From Solimonas sp. K1W22B-7 (GTDB lineage Bacteria > Pseudomonadota > Gammaproteobacteria > Nevskiales > Nevskiaceae), in assembly GCF_003428335.1 (NCBI RefSeq), contig NZ_CP031704.1, positions 124,001 through 188,000 on the forward strand: a DNA stretch of 64,000 nucleotides, given 5' to 3'. Below the pieces are notes generated by a model. It ran no database searches. It saw nothing but the letters and a program-made list of their open reading frames with translations, and was not told where the DNA came from. Of this stretch, positions 9,302 through 18,969 are shown piece by piece. The stretch's first letter is position 1; every line of letters starts with the position of its first letter. Made by a program: the position numbers and the translations under genes.

Positions 9302-9565
9302 TCAAGCCGGGTAGTGCGCGGGATAAGGCAGGCGGGCTGTGCCGCTGCTCACCGCTGCGCGGGCCACCGCCGGGCGACACGGTCGCGCGTCGGGGTCGAG
9401 CGGCTTGGGGATGATGTAGTCAGGCGCGAAGGATAGCGAGTTTTGGCCATGGGCCGCCAGCACTTCCTGAGGGGCCGGCACTCGCGCCGGCGCGGCAACG
9501 GCCCGGATCGCGGCGGCCTTCATGGCCGCGCCGATGTAACGCGCCCGCACGTCCGGGACGCCCCC
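9302..9565 (-). pseudogene. Remnant of malic enzyme (C-terminal end of the catalytic domain)
   Basis: An open stretch of about 87 codons reads GGVPDVRARYIGAAMKAAA, then VPAPQEVLAAHGQNSLSFAP, DYIIPKPLDPDARP and [17 protein letters not shown]. Malic enzymes contain (F)RGALDV-A--I-EEMK, then LSFGPEYIIPKPFDPRL, then AVAKAAM-SGVA. The match is close and collinear, but everything before it (NAD and malate sites) is absent and no start codon is credible. This is the end of a decayed or deleted malic enzyme gene lying between gltA and rpmE2. Confidence 0.72.
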
Positions 9566-9620
9566 GGAACGCAAGGGGCAGCACCGCAGCTTGCTGACCT
9601 GCGCCGCGGATGCAAACAGC

Positions 9621-9643
9621 AAGGCCGCCCAGTGGGCGGCCTT
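9621..9643 (-). terminator. Probable terminator of rpmE2
   Basis: Nine-base-pair stem AAGGCCGCC/GGCGGCCTT with a 5-base loop, 22 bp beyond the rpmE2 stop. On the minus strand it is followed only by GCTGTTTGC, a weak T stretch, so termination may be partial. Confidence 0.6.
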
Positions 9644-9664
9644 GCCTTGAAGCAGCAGAGGCTT

Positions 9665-9910
9665 TTAGGCCTTGCGCGCGTAGCGGGCGTTGAAGCGGCC
9701 CACGCGGCCACCGGTGTCCACCACCTTCTGCTTGCCCGTGTAGTGCGGGTGCGAGGCGCTGGAGGTATCGAGGTTCACCAGGGGGTATTCCTGGCCATCG
9801 ATCGTGATCTTGTCCTTGGTCTTCACGGTCGAACGGATGATGAAGTTCTGACCAATGGAGGAGTCGCGGAACGCGACCGGACGATATTCGGGGTGAATGC
9901 CTTCTTTCAT
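9665..9910 (-). CDS. rpmE2: 50S ribosomal protein L31 type B
   Basis: The 81-residue L31 starts MKEGIHPEYRPVAFRDSS and ends SSASHPHYTGKQKVVDTGGRVGRFNARY. The CxxC zinc ligands of type A L31 are absent, so this is the zinc-independent paralogue. In several bacteria this form replaces the zinc form when zinc is scarce, often under Zur control; I did not identify a Zur box here. The ATG at 9910 has GGAAG upstream. Confidence 0.95.
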   Translation of the reverse strand: MKEGIHPEYRPVAFRDSSIGQNFIIRSTVKTKDKITIDGQEYPLVNLDTSSASHPHYTGKQKVVDTGGRVGRFNARYARKA

Positions 9911-9944
9911 GACACTACTTCCGGCAAATCTAAAAAGGGCGCGA

Positions 9945-9973
9945 AGTGTAATGAAGACGGCTGTCGCTGGCAA
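9945..9973 (-). promoter_or_regulatory. Sigma-70-like promoter of rpmE2
   Basis: Read on the minus strand, TTGCCA (9973-9968) is separated by exactly 17 bases from TACACT (9950-9945). This is a good match to sigma-70 boxes, and it lies 35 bp upstream of the start codon. Confidence 0.55.
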
Positions 9974-9996
9974 GCTTATCCAGAGATTCCGGCCTT

Positions 9997-10185
9997 TCAG
10001 CCCTCTTCGGACTCCACCTGCACCTCGAACTGGCCCTCTTCTTCGCCGACGGTGAGCCGCACGACCATGGGCCGGCAGCACACCGAGCAGTCCTCGGTGT
10101 AGACGGCTGAGCCGCCGGAAAGGTCCAGTTCCAGGACGATTTCTTCCCAGCAGCAGGGGCAGGTAACGACGGCTTCTTCGAGCAT
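9997..10185 (-). CDS. CPXCG-motif cysteine-rich small protein
   Basis: A 62-residue acidic protein with two Cys pairs, TCPCCWE and DCSVCCRP, expected to bind one zinc ion. It matches the small CPXCG family found widely in gammaproteobacteria, whose function is unknown. It lies 11 bp downstream of hemW on the same strand and could be the tail gene of the rph-rdgB-hemW operon. Confidence 0.85.
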   Translation of the reverse strand: MLEEAVVTCPCCWEEIVLELDLSGGSAVYTEDCSVCCRPMVVRLTVGEEEGQFEVQVESEEG

Positions 10186-10196
10186 GGCGGCCTCCT

Positions 10197-11339
10197 TCAG
10201 GCGTCGAGAAACAGTTCCAGCAAGCGGTTCAGATGCCGGTGCCCCAGCGCCGTGGGCCGCAGCAGGCCCGGGTCCGGCTCCATCAGCCCCAGCCGCCGGG
10301 CCTCGGCCAGCGGGGTGGCCAGGGCCGCCAGCGGCAGGCCGGTCCGGGCCTCCCAGAGGGCGGCGGGCACTCCCGCGTTCAGGCGCAGCACGTTGAGCAT
10401 GAACTCGATCGGCATCTCCTGCGCCGAGAGGATCCGCTCCTCCTGCACGCCGGCGGCCGTGCCGGCGCTCTCCAGGTAGCGCTTCGGGTGCTTGTGGCGG
10501 GCGCGGCGGATGACTCCGGCCGCACCGCTGCGCTTGCCGTGGGCACCGGCGCCGATGCCCAGGTAGTCGCCGAACTCCCAGTAGTTGAGGTTGTGGCGCG
10601 CCTGCCGGCCGGGCCGGGCATAGGCGGAAACCTCGTACTGGGCGTAGCCGGCGGCGGCCAGGCGGGCCTGCCCGGCGTCGAACATCGCCGCCACGGCGTC
10701 GTCGTCCGGCAGCGGCGGCGGGCGCGCGGCGAACTCGGTGTTGGGCTCCAGCGTCAGCTGGTACCAGGAGACGTGCTCGGGCTGCAATGCCAGCACCCCG
10801 TCCAGGTCGGCCAGGGCCTGAGCCTCGGACTGCTGCGGCAGCGCGAACATCAGGTCGAGGTTGACGTTGTCGAAGCCGGCGGCCCGCGCCAGTTCCAGCG
10901 CCGCCACCGCCTGGCCGGGATCGTGGATGCGGCCGAGCTTCTTCAGCTGCGCCGCGTCCAGGCTCTGCACGCCGATCGACAGGCGGTTGACCCCGGCGGT
11001 GCGGTAGCCGCGGAAATGGCTGGCGTCGGCAGTGCCGGGGTTGGCTTCCAGCGTGATCTCGATGTCCGGGGCGAAGGCCAGGCGCCGCTGCACCGCCTCC
11101 AGCACGCGGCCGATGGCGCGGTCGGAGAACAGGCTGGGCGTGCCGCCACCCATGAAGATCGAAGTCAGCGGACGGCTTTCGGGCTCGCGCAGTTCATGGT
11201 CCAGGTCGCGGACCAGGGCTTCGACATAGGCGTCCTCGGGGGTGTCGCCGCGCAGGGCATGCGAGTTGAAGTCGCAGTAGGGGCACTTCTGGACACACCA
11301 GGGAAAGTGCAGGTACAGCGAAAGCGGTAGATCAGTCAC
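10197..11339 (-). CDS. hemW: HemW, radical SAM heme chaperone
   Basis: Formerly annotated as oxygen-independent coproporphyrinogen oxidase; HemW proteins bind heme and deliver it to target enzymes. The 380-residue product has the radical SAM cluster motif CVQKCPYC near residue 15, the SAM-binding MGGGTPSLF, and ANPGTAD. It lacks the extra N-terminal segment with the additional Cys of HemN. Its start overlaps the rdgB stop by 8 bp. The order rph-rdgB-hemW is a familiar one. Confidence 0.93.
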   Translation of the reverse strand: MTDLPLSLYLHFPWCVQKCPYCDFNSHALRGDTPEDAYVEALVRDLDHELREPESRPLTSIFMGGGTPSLFSDRAIGRVLEAVQRRLAFAPDIEITLEANPGTADASHFRGYRTAGVNRLSIGVQSLDAAQLKKLGRIHDPGQAVAALELARAAGFDNVNLDLMFALPQQSEAQALADLDGVLALQPEHVSWYQLTLEPNTEFAARPPPLPDDDAVAAMFDAGQARLAAAGYAQYEVSAYARPGRQARHNLNYWEFGDYLGIGAGAHGKRSGAAGVIRRARHKHPKRYLESAGTAAGVQEERILSAQEMPIEFMLNVLRLNAGVPAALWEARTGLPLAALATPLAEARRLGLMEPDPGLLRPTALGHRHLNRLLELFLDA

Positions 11340-11928
11340 GCAGCATGTCGAGCAGCTCGGCCGCCGCCTGGGCGCGGTGCGAGATGCGGTTCTTCACGCC
11401 GGGGTCGAGTTGGGCGGCGCTGCAGTCGTGGCCCGGCACCCAGAACAGCGGGTCGTAGCCGAAGCCGCCCTCGCCCTGGGGGGTATGCAGGATGCGGCCG
11501 CGCCAGGCGCCCTGGGCGATCAGCGGCGTCGGGTCGGTGGGGTGGCGCAGGAATACCATCACGCAGATGAACTGCGCGCCGCGGTCCTGCTCGGCGATGT
11601 CTTCCAAGGCGCCCATCAGCTTGCGGTTGTTGGCGCGGTCGCCGGCGCCCTTGGCGGCGTAGCGCGCGGAATACACGCCGGGCTGGCCGTTGAGCGCGTC
11701 CACCTCGATGCCGGAGTCGTCGGCGATGGCCGGCAGGCCACCCGACACCTTCGAGGCATGGCGCGCCTTGATCAGCGCGTTCTCGACGAAGGTCGGCGCG
11801 CTTTCCTCGGGTTCCTCGTCGCTGAAGTCGGAGACCAGGCGCAGTTCCCAGCCCAGCGGCGCCAGCAGCGCCTGCATTTCCTTGAGCTTGCCGGCGTTGC
11901 GGCTGGCGAGGACGACTTCGGTGGGCAT
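11332..11928 (-). CDS. rdgB: XTP/dITP pyrophosphatase (RdgB/HAM1)
   Basis: Hydrolyses non-canonical purine nucleoside triphosphates (dITP, XTP), keeping them out of DNA. The 198-residue protein has the substrate motif ASRNAGKLKEM at the N-terminus, the metal-binding ADDSGIEVDALNG, GFGYDPLFWVP, and the C-terminal SHRAQA. Full length. It follows rph with a 4-bp gap. Confidence 0.96.
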   Translation of the reverse strand: MPTEVVLASRNAGKLKEMQALLAPLGWELRLVSDFSDEEPEESAPTFVENALIKARHASKVSGGLPAIADDSGIEVDALNGQPGVYSARYAAKGAGDRANNRKLMGALEDIAEQDRGAQFICVMVFLRHPTDPTPLIAQGAWRGRILHTPQGEGGFGYDPLFWVPGHDCSAAQLDPGVKNRISHRAQAAAELLDMLRD

Positions 11929-11932
11929 TGGA

Positions 11933-12649
<717 letters not shown>

Positions 12650-12770
12650 GGTGCGCTGCCTGCGGTCTCGTGGGCTGCGGATTATACGGTGCGCCCGCCG
12701 CGGGAGCGGTTATCATCCGGACACAAACGTGACGGGCGTGGTCAAGCCCGCGAAATCCGAGGAGAGATTC

Positions 12771-15257
12771 ATGCGCAAGTTGCTGATCGGCGGCCTGGCG
12801 GCCGCGTGGGTCCTTTCCGCCGGCTGCAGCCGCTCCGACAGCCGGACCGAGACCTCCGGACCGCCCCCGGGCGGGGCGAAGTACAGCGCCGACATCACCC
12901 GCACTTCGCTGGGCATCCCGCACATCAAGGCGCAGGACTACGGCAGCCTGGGCTATGGCTATGGCTACGTCTTCGCCGAGGACAATCTCTGCGTGATGCA
13001 GGAGGACTTCGTCACCATCCGTGGCCAGCGCGCGCGCTACTTCGGCCGCGACGGCAGCTACACGATCCAGCCCAACGGCGTCACCGCCAGCAACGTCGAC
13101 AGCGACTTCTACTGGCGCTCTTCGGCCACCGATGCCGCCATCGCGCCGGCGCGCAACAACACCCTGGCCGACTACAAGAACGTCACCCGCGGCTTCGTCG
13201 ATGGCTACAACCGCTACATCCGCGAACTGAAGGCCGGCGGCCACAGCGGCCGTCACGCCAGCTGCCGTGGTGCCGACTGGCTGTTCGAGATCGAGGAGAA
13301 CGACATGTACCGTCGTTACTACCGCCTGGCTTTGGTCGCCTCGGGCTCGGTCTGGATCAACGAGATTGCCACCGCCGCGCCGCCGCCGTTGCCGCCGGCC
13401 GGTGCCGCGGCCAGCGCCGCGCGTGCCGCCAAGGCGGCCGAGCCCACGGCCGGGCAGAAGGCCGCCGCGCTGAAGAGCGACCCGGGCCCGTTCCGCTTCT
13501 TCCAGCGCGACAAGAACTTCGGCAGCAACATGTACGCCCTGGGCAAGGACGCCACCAGCGACGGCCGCTCGGTGGTCTACGGCAACCCGCATTTCCCCTG
13601 GATCGGCACCGAGCGCCTGTACCTGGCGCATGCCACGATCCCCGGCAGGTTCGACACCATGGGCGCCTCGCTCTACGGCGTGCCGGCGATCCTGATCGGC
13701 TTCAACGACCACCTGGCCTGGAGCCACACGGTTTCCACCGCCTACCGCTTCACCTTCTACGAACTGACGCTGAACCCGGCCAACCCGCGCCAGTACCTGT
13801 ACGACGGCCAGATGCGCGACATGACCGCCGTGCCGGTCACCATCCAGGTGAAGAACGCCGATGGCAGCCTCACAGACGAGAGCCGCACCCTGTACCAGAC
13901 CCACTACGGCCCGGTGCTGGTGCTCAAGGCCGCCGGCATCCCGATCCTGGGCTGGAACAACCTCAAGGCCTACGCGCTGCGCGACGCCAACGCCGAGAAC
14001 GACAGCCTGATCAACCAGTTCGCGCGCTGGAACCAGGCGGAGAGCCTGGACGAGTTCATCCGCCTGCACGGCGAGATCCTGGGCATCCCCTGGGTCAACA
14101 CCGTGGCCAGCGGCCCCGGCGGCAAGGCCTACTACGGCGACCTCAGCGTGGTGCCGAACGTGCCCGACTCGAAGGTCACCACCTGCCAGGCCCTGCCGCT
14201 GCACCAGGTGGTACAGCTGCTGGCGCCGGGCCTGCCGCTGCTGGACGGCTCGCGCTCCGCCTGCGAGTGGGACACCGACGCGGACGCACCGCGCCCCGGC
14301 ATCTTCGGGCCCTCGAACCTGCCCAAGATCCAGCGCGACGACTGGGTCCACAACTGCAATGACAGCTACTGGCTGACCAACCCGGCCGAGCCCATCGAGG
14401 GCTATGCCGGCATCATCGGCTCCGAGGGCAGCGCCCGCTCGCTGCGCACGCGCCTGTGCATCCAGCAGATCACCAGGCGCCTCGACGGCAGCGACGGCCG
14501 TCCCGGCAACCGCTTCGACATCGACACGCTGCAGGACGTGGCGCTGTCCAGCCAGATCCTGTCGGCGCAGATGGAGCGCGACACGGTGGTGAACACGCTG
14601 TGCCGCCTGCCGACCCTGGTCGGCAGTTCCGGCCCGGTCGACGTCGCCGCCGCCTGCGAGGCGCTGCGCAACTGGGACCTGAAGGCCAACCTGGATTCGC
14701 GCGGCGCGCACATCTGGCGCGAGTTCTACCGCCGCATCGCCGGCCCGCTGCTGCCGCTGCCGATCGGCCCCGCGAACCCGCTGCTGTTCCTCACGCCGTT
14801 CTCGGTCAGCGACCCGGTCAACACGCCGCGCGGACTCAACGTGCTGCTGCCGACCGTGAGCCAGGCCTTCGCGGACGCGGTCCAGGCGGTCGCCGATGCC
14901 GGCTTCGCGCCCGACACGCCGATGGGCGAGATCCAGCACCCGGGACACATCGACAAGAGCATCCCGATCTTCGGCGGCGAGGATTTCGAGGGCGCCTTCA
15001 CCGTCGTCGTCGCCGGCCCGATCTCGGAAGAGGGCTACAACGTCGACTACGGCAACAGCTACATCCAGACCGTGACCTGGGGTGCCAACGGCGTGGAGGC
15101 GGAAGGCTTCCTGACCTACTCCGAGTCCACCGACCCGGCCAACCCGCACTTCTCCGACTTCAGCCGCGAATACTCGGCCAAGCGCTGGCACAAGCTGCCG
15201 TTCAAGGCAGCGGAGATCGAGGCCGATGCGATCCGGAAGTACCGGTTGACGGAATGA
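12771..15257 (+). CDS. Penicillin/N-acyl-homoserine-lactone acylase family lipoprotein
   Basis: Ntn-hydrolase of the penicillin acylase family, made as a precursor that cleaves itself into alpha and beta chains. The 828-residue product starts at 12771 after GAGGAGAG and has a lipobox (LSAGC). The predicted mature beta-chain N-terminus is Ser252 in FGSNMYALG. It is preceded by an Ala-rich spacer (residues about 205-235) that would be excised. Downstream are GNPHFPW, HTVSTAYRF and TVASGPGGKAYYGD. Relatives include PvdQ/QuiP-type AHL acylases and aculeacin acylase, so quorum-signal cleavage is possible; the substrate is unknown. Confidence 0.88.
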   Translation: MRKLLIGGLAAAWVLSAGCSRSDSRTETSGPPPGGAKYSADITRTSLGIPHIKAQDYGSLGYGYGYVFAEDNLCVMQEDFVTIRGQRARYFGRDGSYTIQPNGVTASNVDSDFYWRSSATDAAIAPARNNTLADYKNVTRGFVDGYNRYIRELKAGGHSGRHASCRGADWLFEIEENDMYRRYYRLALVASGSVWINEIATAAPPPLPPAGAAASAARAAKAAEPTAGQKAAALKSDPGPFRFFQRDKNFGSNMYALGKDATSDGRSVVYGNPHFPWIGTERLYLAHATIPGRFDTMGASLYGVPAILIGFNDHLAWSHTVSTAYRFTFYELTLNPANPRQYLYDGQMRDMTAVPVTIQVKNADGSLTDESRTLYQTHYGPVLVLKAAGIPILGWNNLKAYALRDANAENDSLINQFARWNQAESLDEFIRLHGEILGIPWVNTVASGPGGKAYYGDLSVVPNVPDSKVTTCQALPLHQVVQLLAPGLPLLDGSRSACEWDTDADAPRPGIFGPSNLPKIQRDDWVHNCNDSYWLTNPAEPIEGYAGIIGSEGSARSLRTRLCIQQITRRLDGSDGRPGNRFDIDTLQDVALSSQILSAQMERDTVVNTLCRLPTLVGSSGPVDVAAACEALRNWDLKANLDSRGAHIWREFYRRIAGPLLPLPIGPANPLLFLTPFSVSDPVNTPRGLNVLLPTVSQAFADAVQAVADAGFAPDTPMGEIQHPGHIDKSIPIFGGEDFEGAFTVVVAGPISEEGYNVDYGNSYIQTVTWGANGVEAEGFLTYSESTDPANPHFSDFSREYSAKRWHKLPFKAAEIEADAIRKYRLTE

Positions 15258-15277
15258 AAGCAGTTTCGGGCTTACAC

Positions 15278-15402
15278 GTAGCCCGGTTTCGCGTAGCGAA
15301 GCCGGGGAGCGCCGTGAAGGGTGTTCCCGGCAACTGCTCCGTGCGTTGCCCTAACTTGGGGATCCATCCCCTCGCCGGCTTGCCTTCGGCAAACCGGGCT
15401 AC
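15278..15402. repeat. Compound intergenic repeat
   Basis: The 12-bp ends GTAGCCCGGTTT and AAACCGGGCTAC face each other. Between them lies a 51-bp block (15328-15378) that recurs, inverted, at 35915-35965 with about 48 of 51 bases identical. It sits between convergent genes (acylase and msrQ). Confidence 0.8.
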
Positions 15403-15408
15403 GGGATA

Positions 15409-16017
15409 TCAACCTTCGGTGAGTGGACCGGGCGCCGGGCGCCGTCGCAAGCGCGCCAGTAACAACACCGCCAGTATCCCGATGTACATCGCCGGCTCCC
15501 GCACATCCGACTTCACCAGCCACAGGAAGTGCAGGCAGCCGAGGATCGCCGCGGGGTAGATCAGGCGATGCAGCAATGCCCAGCGCCGCTTCAACCGCCG
15601 CTGCCAGCCGCGTGTCGAGGTCAGCGCCAGCGGCAGCAGCAGCAGCCAGGCCGAGAAGCCCAGGGTGATGTAGGTGCGCTTGACCAGGTCCTTGGCCAGC
15701 TGAGCCGCCGACCATTCGAGGTCGAAGGTCAGGTAGATCGTGAAATGCAGCGTGATCCAGAAGTAGGCCCAGAGCCCCAGCAGGCGCCTGACCTGGATCG
15801 CCTCGCCGCGGCCCGTGAGGCGCCGCAGCGGCGTCATCGCCAGCGTCGCCAGCAGGATGCGCAGCGCCCATAGCCCGGTCTGGTGCTCCAGGAACTCCAC
15901 CGGGTTGGCGCCGAGGCGCGCCGTGGCCACGCACCCGCCCAGCCAGGCCAACGGCGCCATTCCCAGCGTCCAAGCGGCCAGGCGCCACCACAGCAGCGGT
16001 CGTTGCAGCGCGCCCAT
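15409..16017 (-). CDS. msrQ: MsrQ, heme-binding membrane subunit of the MsrPQ methionine sulfoxide reductase
   Basis: Delivers electrons from the quinone pool to periplasmic MsrP. The 202-residue product has about six membrane spans with His residues suited to b-heme ligation (WITLHFTIYL, LLHRLIYPAAILGCLHF). It contains the ferric reductase-like transmembrane core (GLWALRILLATLAMTPLRRL). The ATG overlaps the msrP stop (TGATG), so the pair is translationally coupled. Confidence 0.94.
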   Translation of the reverse strand: MGALQRPLLWWRLAAWTLGMAPLAWLGGCVATARLGANPVEFLEHQTGLWALRILLATLAMTPLRRLTGRGEAIQVRRLLGLWAYFWITLHFTIYLTFDLEWSAAQLAKDLVKRTYITLGFSAWLLLLPLALTSTRGWQRRLKRRWALLHRLIYPAAILGCLHFLWLVKSDVREPAMYIGILAVLLLARLRRRPAPGPLTEG

Positions 16018-16988
16018 CAGTACAGCTTTTTCGGGTCCATGCCGGTGTAGAGCGAGGCCACCTCGGGATAGCCGTTGTAGGGCAGGGTCTTGCGCTTGAA
16101 CAGCTCGCCCAGGCGGCGCTCGCTGGCCTGGCTCCAGCGCGGATGATCCACGTCCGGGTTCACATTGGAATAGAAGCCGTATTCGTTGGGCGCCATCTGG
16201 TTCCAGGTGGTGACCGGCGCGCGCTCGGTGAAGCGGATGCGCACCACCGACTTGATGCTCTTGTAGCCGTACTTCCAGGGCAGGATCAGGCGCAGCGGTG
16301 CGCCGTTCTGGTTGGGCAGGATCTTGCCGTACATGCCCACCGAGACGAAGGCCAGCGGGTGCATGGCCTCGTCGATGCGCAGGCCTTCCTTGTAGGGCAG
16401 CTCCAGGCCGCTCCAGCGCGCCAGCGGCATCTGCTCCTTGTCGTACAGGGTCTCGAAAGCGACGTACTTCGCTTTCGAGGTCGGCTTGAAGCGCTTCAGC
16501 AGCTCGGCCAGCGGAAAGCCCACCCAGGGCACCACGATGCTCCAGGCCTCGACGCAGCGGTGGCGATAGACGCGCTCTTCCAGCGCATGCGGCTTGATCA
16601 GTCCGTCCAGGTCGATGCGGCCCGGCGCCTCGCACTCGCCCTCCACCGCCACCGACCAGGGCCGGGTGCGCAGGGTGTGGGCGTTGCGCGCCGGGTCGCC
16701 CTTGTCGGTGCCGAACTCGTAGTAGTTGTTGTAGGTGCTGGTGGTCTCGAAGGGCGTCTGGGTCTCGCCGCCGGCCTGTTCGCTGCGTTTGGCGATCTTC
16801 AGGCCTGCCCCAGGCGCCGGGGCCGCGGGCGGGACGGCAGGGGCGGCGGCCTCGCCGCAGCCGGAGGCCAGCAGCGCGGCGGTGCCCAGGCCCATCCGCG
16901 CCAGGATGTCGCGGCGCGAGTAGTAGGCCGGCTCCGGCGTGATCTCGCTGGACGGGACGGCGGACGGCGGCAGGATGCGGATCAGCAT
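16017..16988 (-). CDS. msrP: MsrP, molybdopterin-dependent methionine sulfoxide reductase
   Basis: Periplasmic repair enzyme that reduces protein methionine sulfoxide. The 323-residue product has a Tat signal with twin Arg in [14 protein letters not shown]. The sulfite-oxidase-fold core includes the Mo-ligand Cys in [15 protein letters not shown], and [19 protein letters not shown]. An Ala/Pro-rich stretch (about residues 47-62) follows the signal, and a Cys sits at its end (ASGCGE). First gene of msrPQ. Confidence 0.95.
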   Translation of the reverse strand: MLIRILPPSAVPSSEITPEPAYYSRRDILARMGLGTAALLASGCGEAAAPAVPPAAPAPGAGLKIAKRSEQAGGETQTPFETTSTYNNYYEFGTDKGDPARNAHTLRTRPWSVAVEGECEAPGRIDLDGLIKPHALEERVYRHRCVEAWSIVVPWVGFPLAELLKRFKPTSKAKYVAFETLYDKEQMPLARWSGLELPYKEGLRIDEAMHPLAFVSVGMYGKILPNQNGAPLRLILPWKYGYKSIKSVVRIRFTERAPVTTWNQMAPNEYGFYSNVNPDVDHPRWSQASERRLGELFKRKTLPYNGYPEVASLYTGMDPKKLY

Positions 16989-17104
16989 GGCGGACTCCCC
17001 GTGGGTTTCTCGAACCTGTGCCAGTCTGACACCGGAGGATGCCGGCTGTTCGCCGCTGTCATAATGTCCGGACGGAGCAGCATGAATCGCGGACGAACGA
17101 GCAT

Positions 17105-17524
17105 ATGGAGCTGGACGAGCTGATCGAGACTTTCGAGTTCCTGGGCGACTGGGAGGAGCGCTATCGCTATCTGATCGACCTGGGCCGCAAGCTGCCGCCG
17201 ATGCCGGTGGAGGAACACACCGAGGCCAACAAGGTGCGCGGCTGCATGTCGCAGGTCTGGTTTGCCCACGACCTCAAGCCGGGCTCGCCGCCGACCCTGG
17301 AACTGCGCGGCGATTCCGACGCCCATATCGTCAAGGGCTTGATCGCGCTGCTGTTTACGGTGGTCTCCGGCAAGACGCCGCAGCAGGTCCTGGACACCGA
17401 CATCGGCGAAATCTTCACCCGCCTGGGGCTGGAGAACCACATCACGATGAACCGCCGCAACGGCTTTTATTCTATGGTGGAGCGGATCCAGAACATCGCG
17501 CACGAGGAGTTGGCACGCGCGTAA
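17105..17524 (+). CDS. sufE: SufE-family cysteine desulfuration protein
   Basis: Takes persulfide sulfur from a cysteine desulfurase for Fe-S assembly. The 139-residue product has the acceptor Cys in [12 protein letters not shown] and the fold motifs [11 protein letters not shown]-like and [18 protein letters not shown]. The ATG at 17105 gives a normal length, though the ribosome site is weak. No suf or csd genes lie in the window, so it could be CsdE-like instead. Confidence 0.92.
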   Translation: MELDELIETFEFLGDWEERYRYLIDLGRKLPPMPVEEHTEANKVRGCMSQVWFAHDLKPGSPPTLELRGDSDAHIVKGLIALLFTVVSGKTPQQVLDTDIGEIFTRLGLENHITMNRRNGFYSMVERIQNIAHEELARA

Positions 17525-17568
17525 CACGGGACCGTTTAGAATCGGTTGCATCAGACAGGAGTGCAGCA

Positions 17569-18522
17569 ATGGCGATGGGCGCTTTCTTCTTCTACGCGTT
17601 GGTGATCTTCGCGGTCGTCACCCTGTTCAAGGGCGTGGTCACCGTGCCGCAGGGCAAGGAATACACGATCGAGCGCTTCGGCAAGTACCGCGCCACCTTC
17701 GGTCCGGGCCTGCACTGGCTGGTGCCCTGGGTGGACCGCGTCGGCCGCAAGCTGTCGCTGATGGAGCAGGTGCTGGACGTGCCCTCGCAGGAGGTCATCA
17801 CCAAGGACAACGCCATGGTCGGTGTCGACGGCGTGGTGTTCTTCCAGATCCTGGACGCGCCCAAGGCTGCCTACGAGGTGCAGAACCTGGAGCTGGCGGT
17901 GATGCAGCTGACCATGACCAACCTGCGCACCGTGATGGGTTCCATGGACCTGGACGAACTGCTCAGCCAGCGCGACCACATCAACGCCAAGCTGCTGACG
18001 GTGGTGGACGAAGCCACCACGCCTTGGGGCATCAAGGTCACCCGCATCGAGATCAAGGACATCCGTCCGCCGTCCGACCTGGTCGACTCGATGGCGCGCC
18101 AGATGAAGGCCGAGCGCGAGAAGCGCGCCAACATCTTGGAGGCCGAGGGTTTCCGCCAGGCCGCGATCCTCAAGGCCGAAGGCGAGCGCCAGTCGCAGAT
18201 CCTGGTCGCCGAGGGCGAGAAGCAGCAGGCGATCCTCGACGCCGAGGGCCGCAAGGAAGCCGCCTTCCGCGACGCCGAGGCCCGCGAGCGCCAGGCCGAG
18301 GCCGAGGCCCGCGCCACCATGATGGTGTCGCAGGCCATCGAGAAGGGCGACGTGCAGGCGATCAACTATTTCGTCGCCACCAAGTACATCGAAGTGCTGG
18401 GTCGCATTGCCACCAGCCCCAACGAGAAGCTGGTGCTGATGCCGCTGGAAGCCGGCAGCGTCATCGGCGCGCTCGGCGGTATCGCCGAGCTGACCAAGAA
18501 AGTCGGCGGCGCCACCAAGTAG
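17569..18522 (+). CDS. qmcA: SPFH/stomatin-family membrane protein (QmcA-like)
   Basis: The 317-residue membrane-anchored protein oligomerises in membrane microdomains. An N-terminal hydrophobic anchor is followed by the SPFH domain (VVTVPQGKEYTIERFGKY, then GPGLHWLVPWVDRV). A long helical, Ala/Glu-rich flotillin-like coiled coil follows (about residues 180-255), then a conserved tail. It lies 15 bp upstream of an nfeD gene, the classic stomatin-NfeD pair implicated in membrane protein quality control. Confidence 0.94.
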   Translation: MAMGAFFFYALVIFAVVTLFKGVVTVPQGKEYTIERFGKYRATFGPGLHWLVPWVDRVGRKLSLMEQVLDVPSQEVITKDNAMVGVDGVVFFQILDAPKAAYEVQNLELAVMQLTMTNLRTVMGSMDLDELLSQRDHINAKLLTVVDEATTPWGIKVTRIEIKDIRPPSDLVDSMARQMKAEREKRANILEAEGFRQAAILKAEGERQSQILVAEGEKQQAILDAEGRKEAAFRDAEARERQAEAEARATMMVSQAIEKGDVQAINYFVATKYIEVLGRIATSPNEKLVLMPLEAGSVIGALGGIAELTKKVGGATK

Positions 18523-18537
18523 GATCGACGGAGACGC

Positions 18538-18969
18538 ATGATGGATGTCCTCTATTGGCACTGGTGGGCGCTCGGGCTGGCGCTGCTGGTGGCCGAGATG
18601 CTGCTGCCCACCGGCTTCGTGCTGCTGTGGATCGGCGCCTCGGCGATCATCGTCGGCACCCTGAGCTGGGTGCTGCCGCTGGCCTGGCAGCTGGAGCTGG
18701 TGCTGTTCGCCGTGCTGTCGCTGGCCAGCTTCCTGGTGTGGAAGAAATTCCGCCCCGAGGTGCAGGAGAGCGACCAGCCGATGCTCAATCGCCGCGGCCA
18801 GTCCTACGTCGGCCGCACCTTCACGCTGCGCGACCCGATCGTCAACGGTGTCGGCAAGCTGCGCGTCGACGACTCGCAGTGGCGCATCACCGGCCCTGAC
18901 GTGCCCGAGGGCACGCAGGTGCGCGTGATCCGCGCCGACGGCGCCACACTGCACGTGGAGTCGCTGTAA
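18538..18969 (+). CDS. NfeD-family membrane protein (short form)
   Basis: The 143-residue product has two or three membrane spans in the first 65 residues (WWALGLALLVAEMLLPTGFV, then WQLELVLFAVLSLASFLVW). The soluble OB-fold domain at the C-terminus has GRTFTLRDPIVNGVGKLRVD and ends VIRADGATLHVESL. It is partnered with the upstream SPFH protein, as in YbbK/QmcA pairs. Its TAA stop touches the probable start of the next gene. Confidence 0.93.
   Translation: MMDVLYWHWWALGLALLVAEMLLPTGFVLLWIGASAIIVGTLSWVLPLAWQLELVLFAVLSLASFLVWKKFRPEVQESDQPMLNRRGQSYVGRTFTLRDPIVNGVGKLRVDDSQWRITGPDVPEGTQVRVIRADGATLHVESL

Noticed and set aside
15409-16635. 408-codon minus-strand frame joining msrQ with part of msrP
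   Set aside because: The first half is an out-of-frame reading of msrP; the real MsrQ starts at 16017, coupled to the msrP stop.
17039-17104. Longer start for sufE at 17039
   Set aside because: The extension overlaps the msrP promoter region and gives an unconserved Cys/His-rich N-terminus; ATG 17105 gives the normal SufE length.
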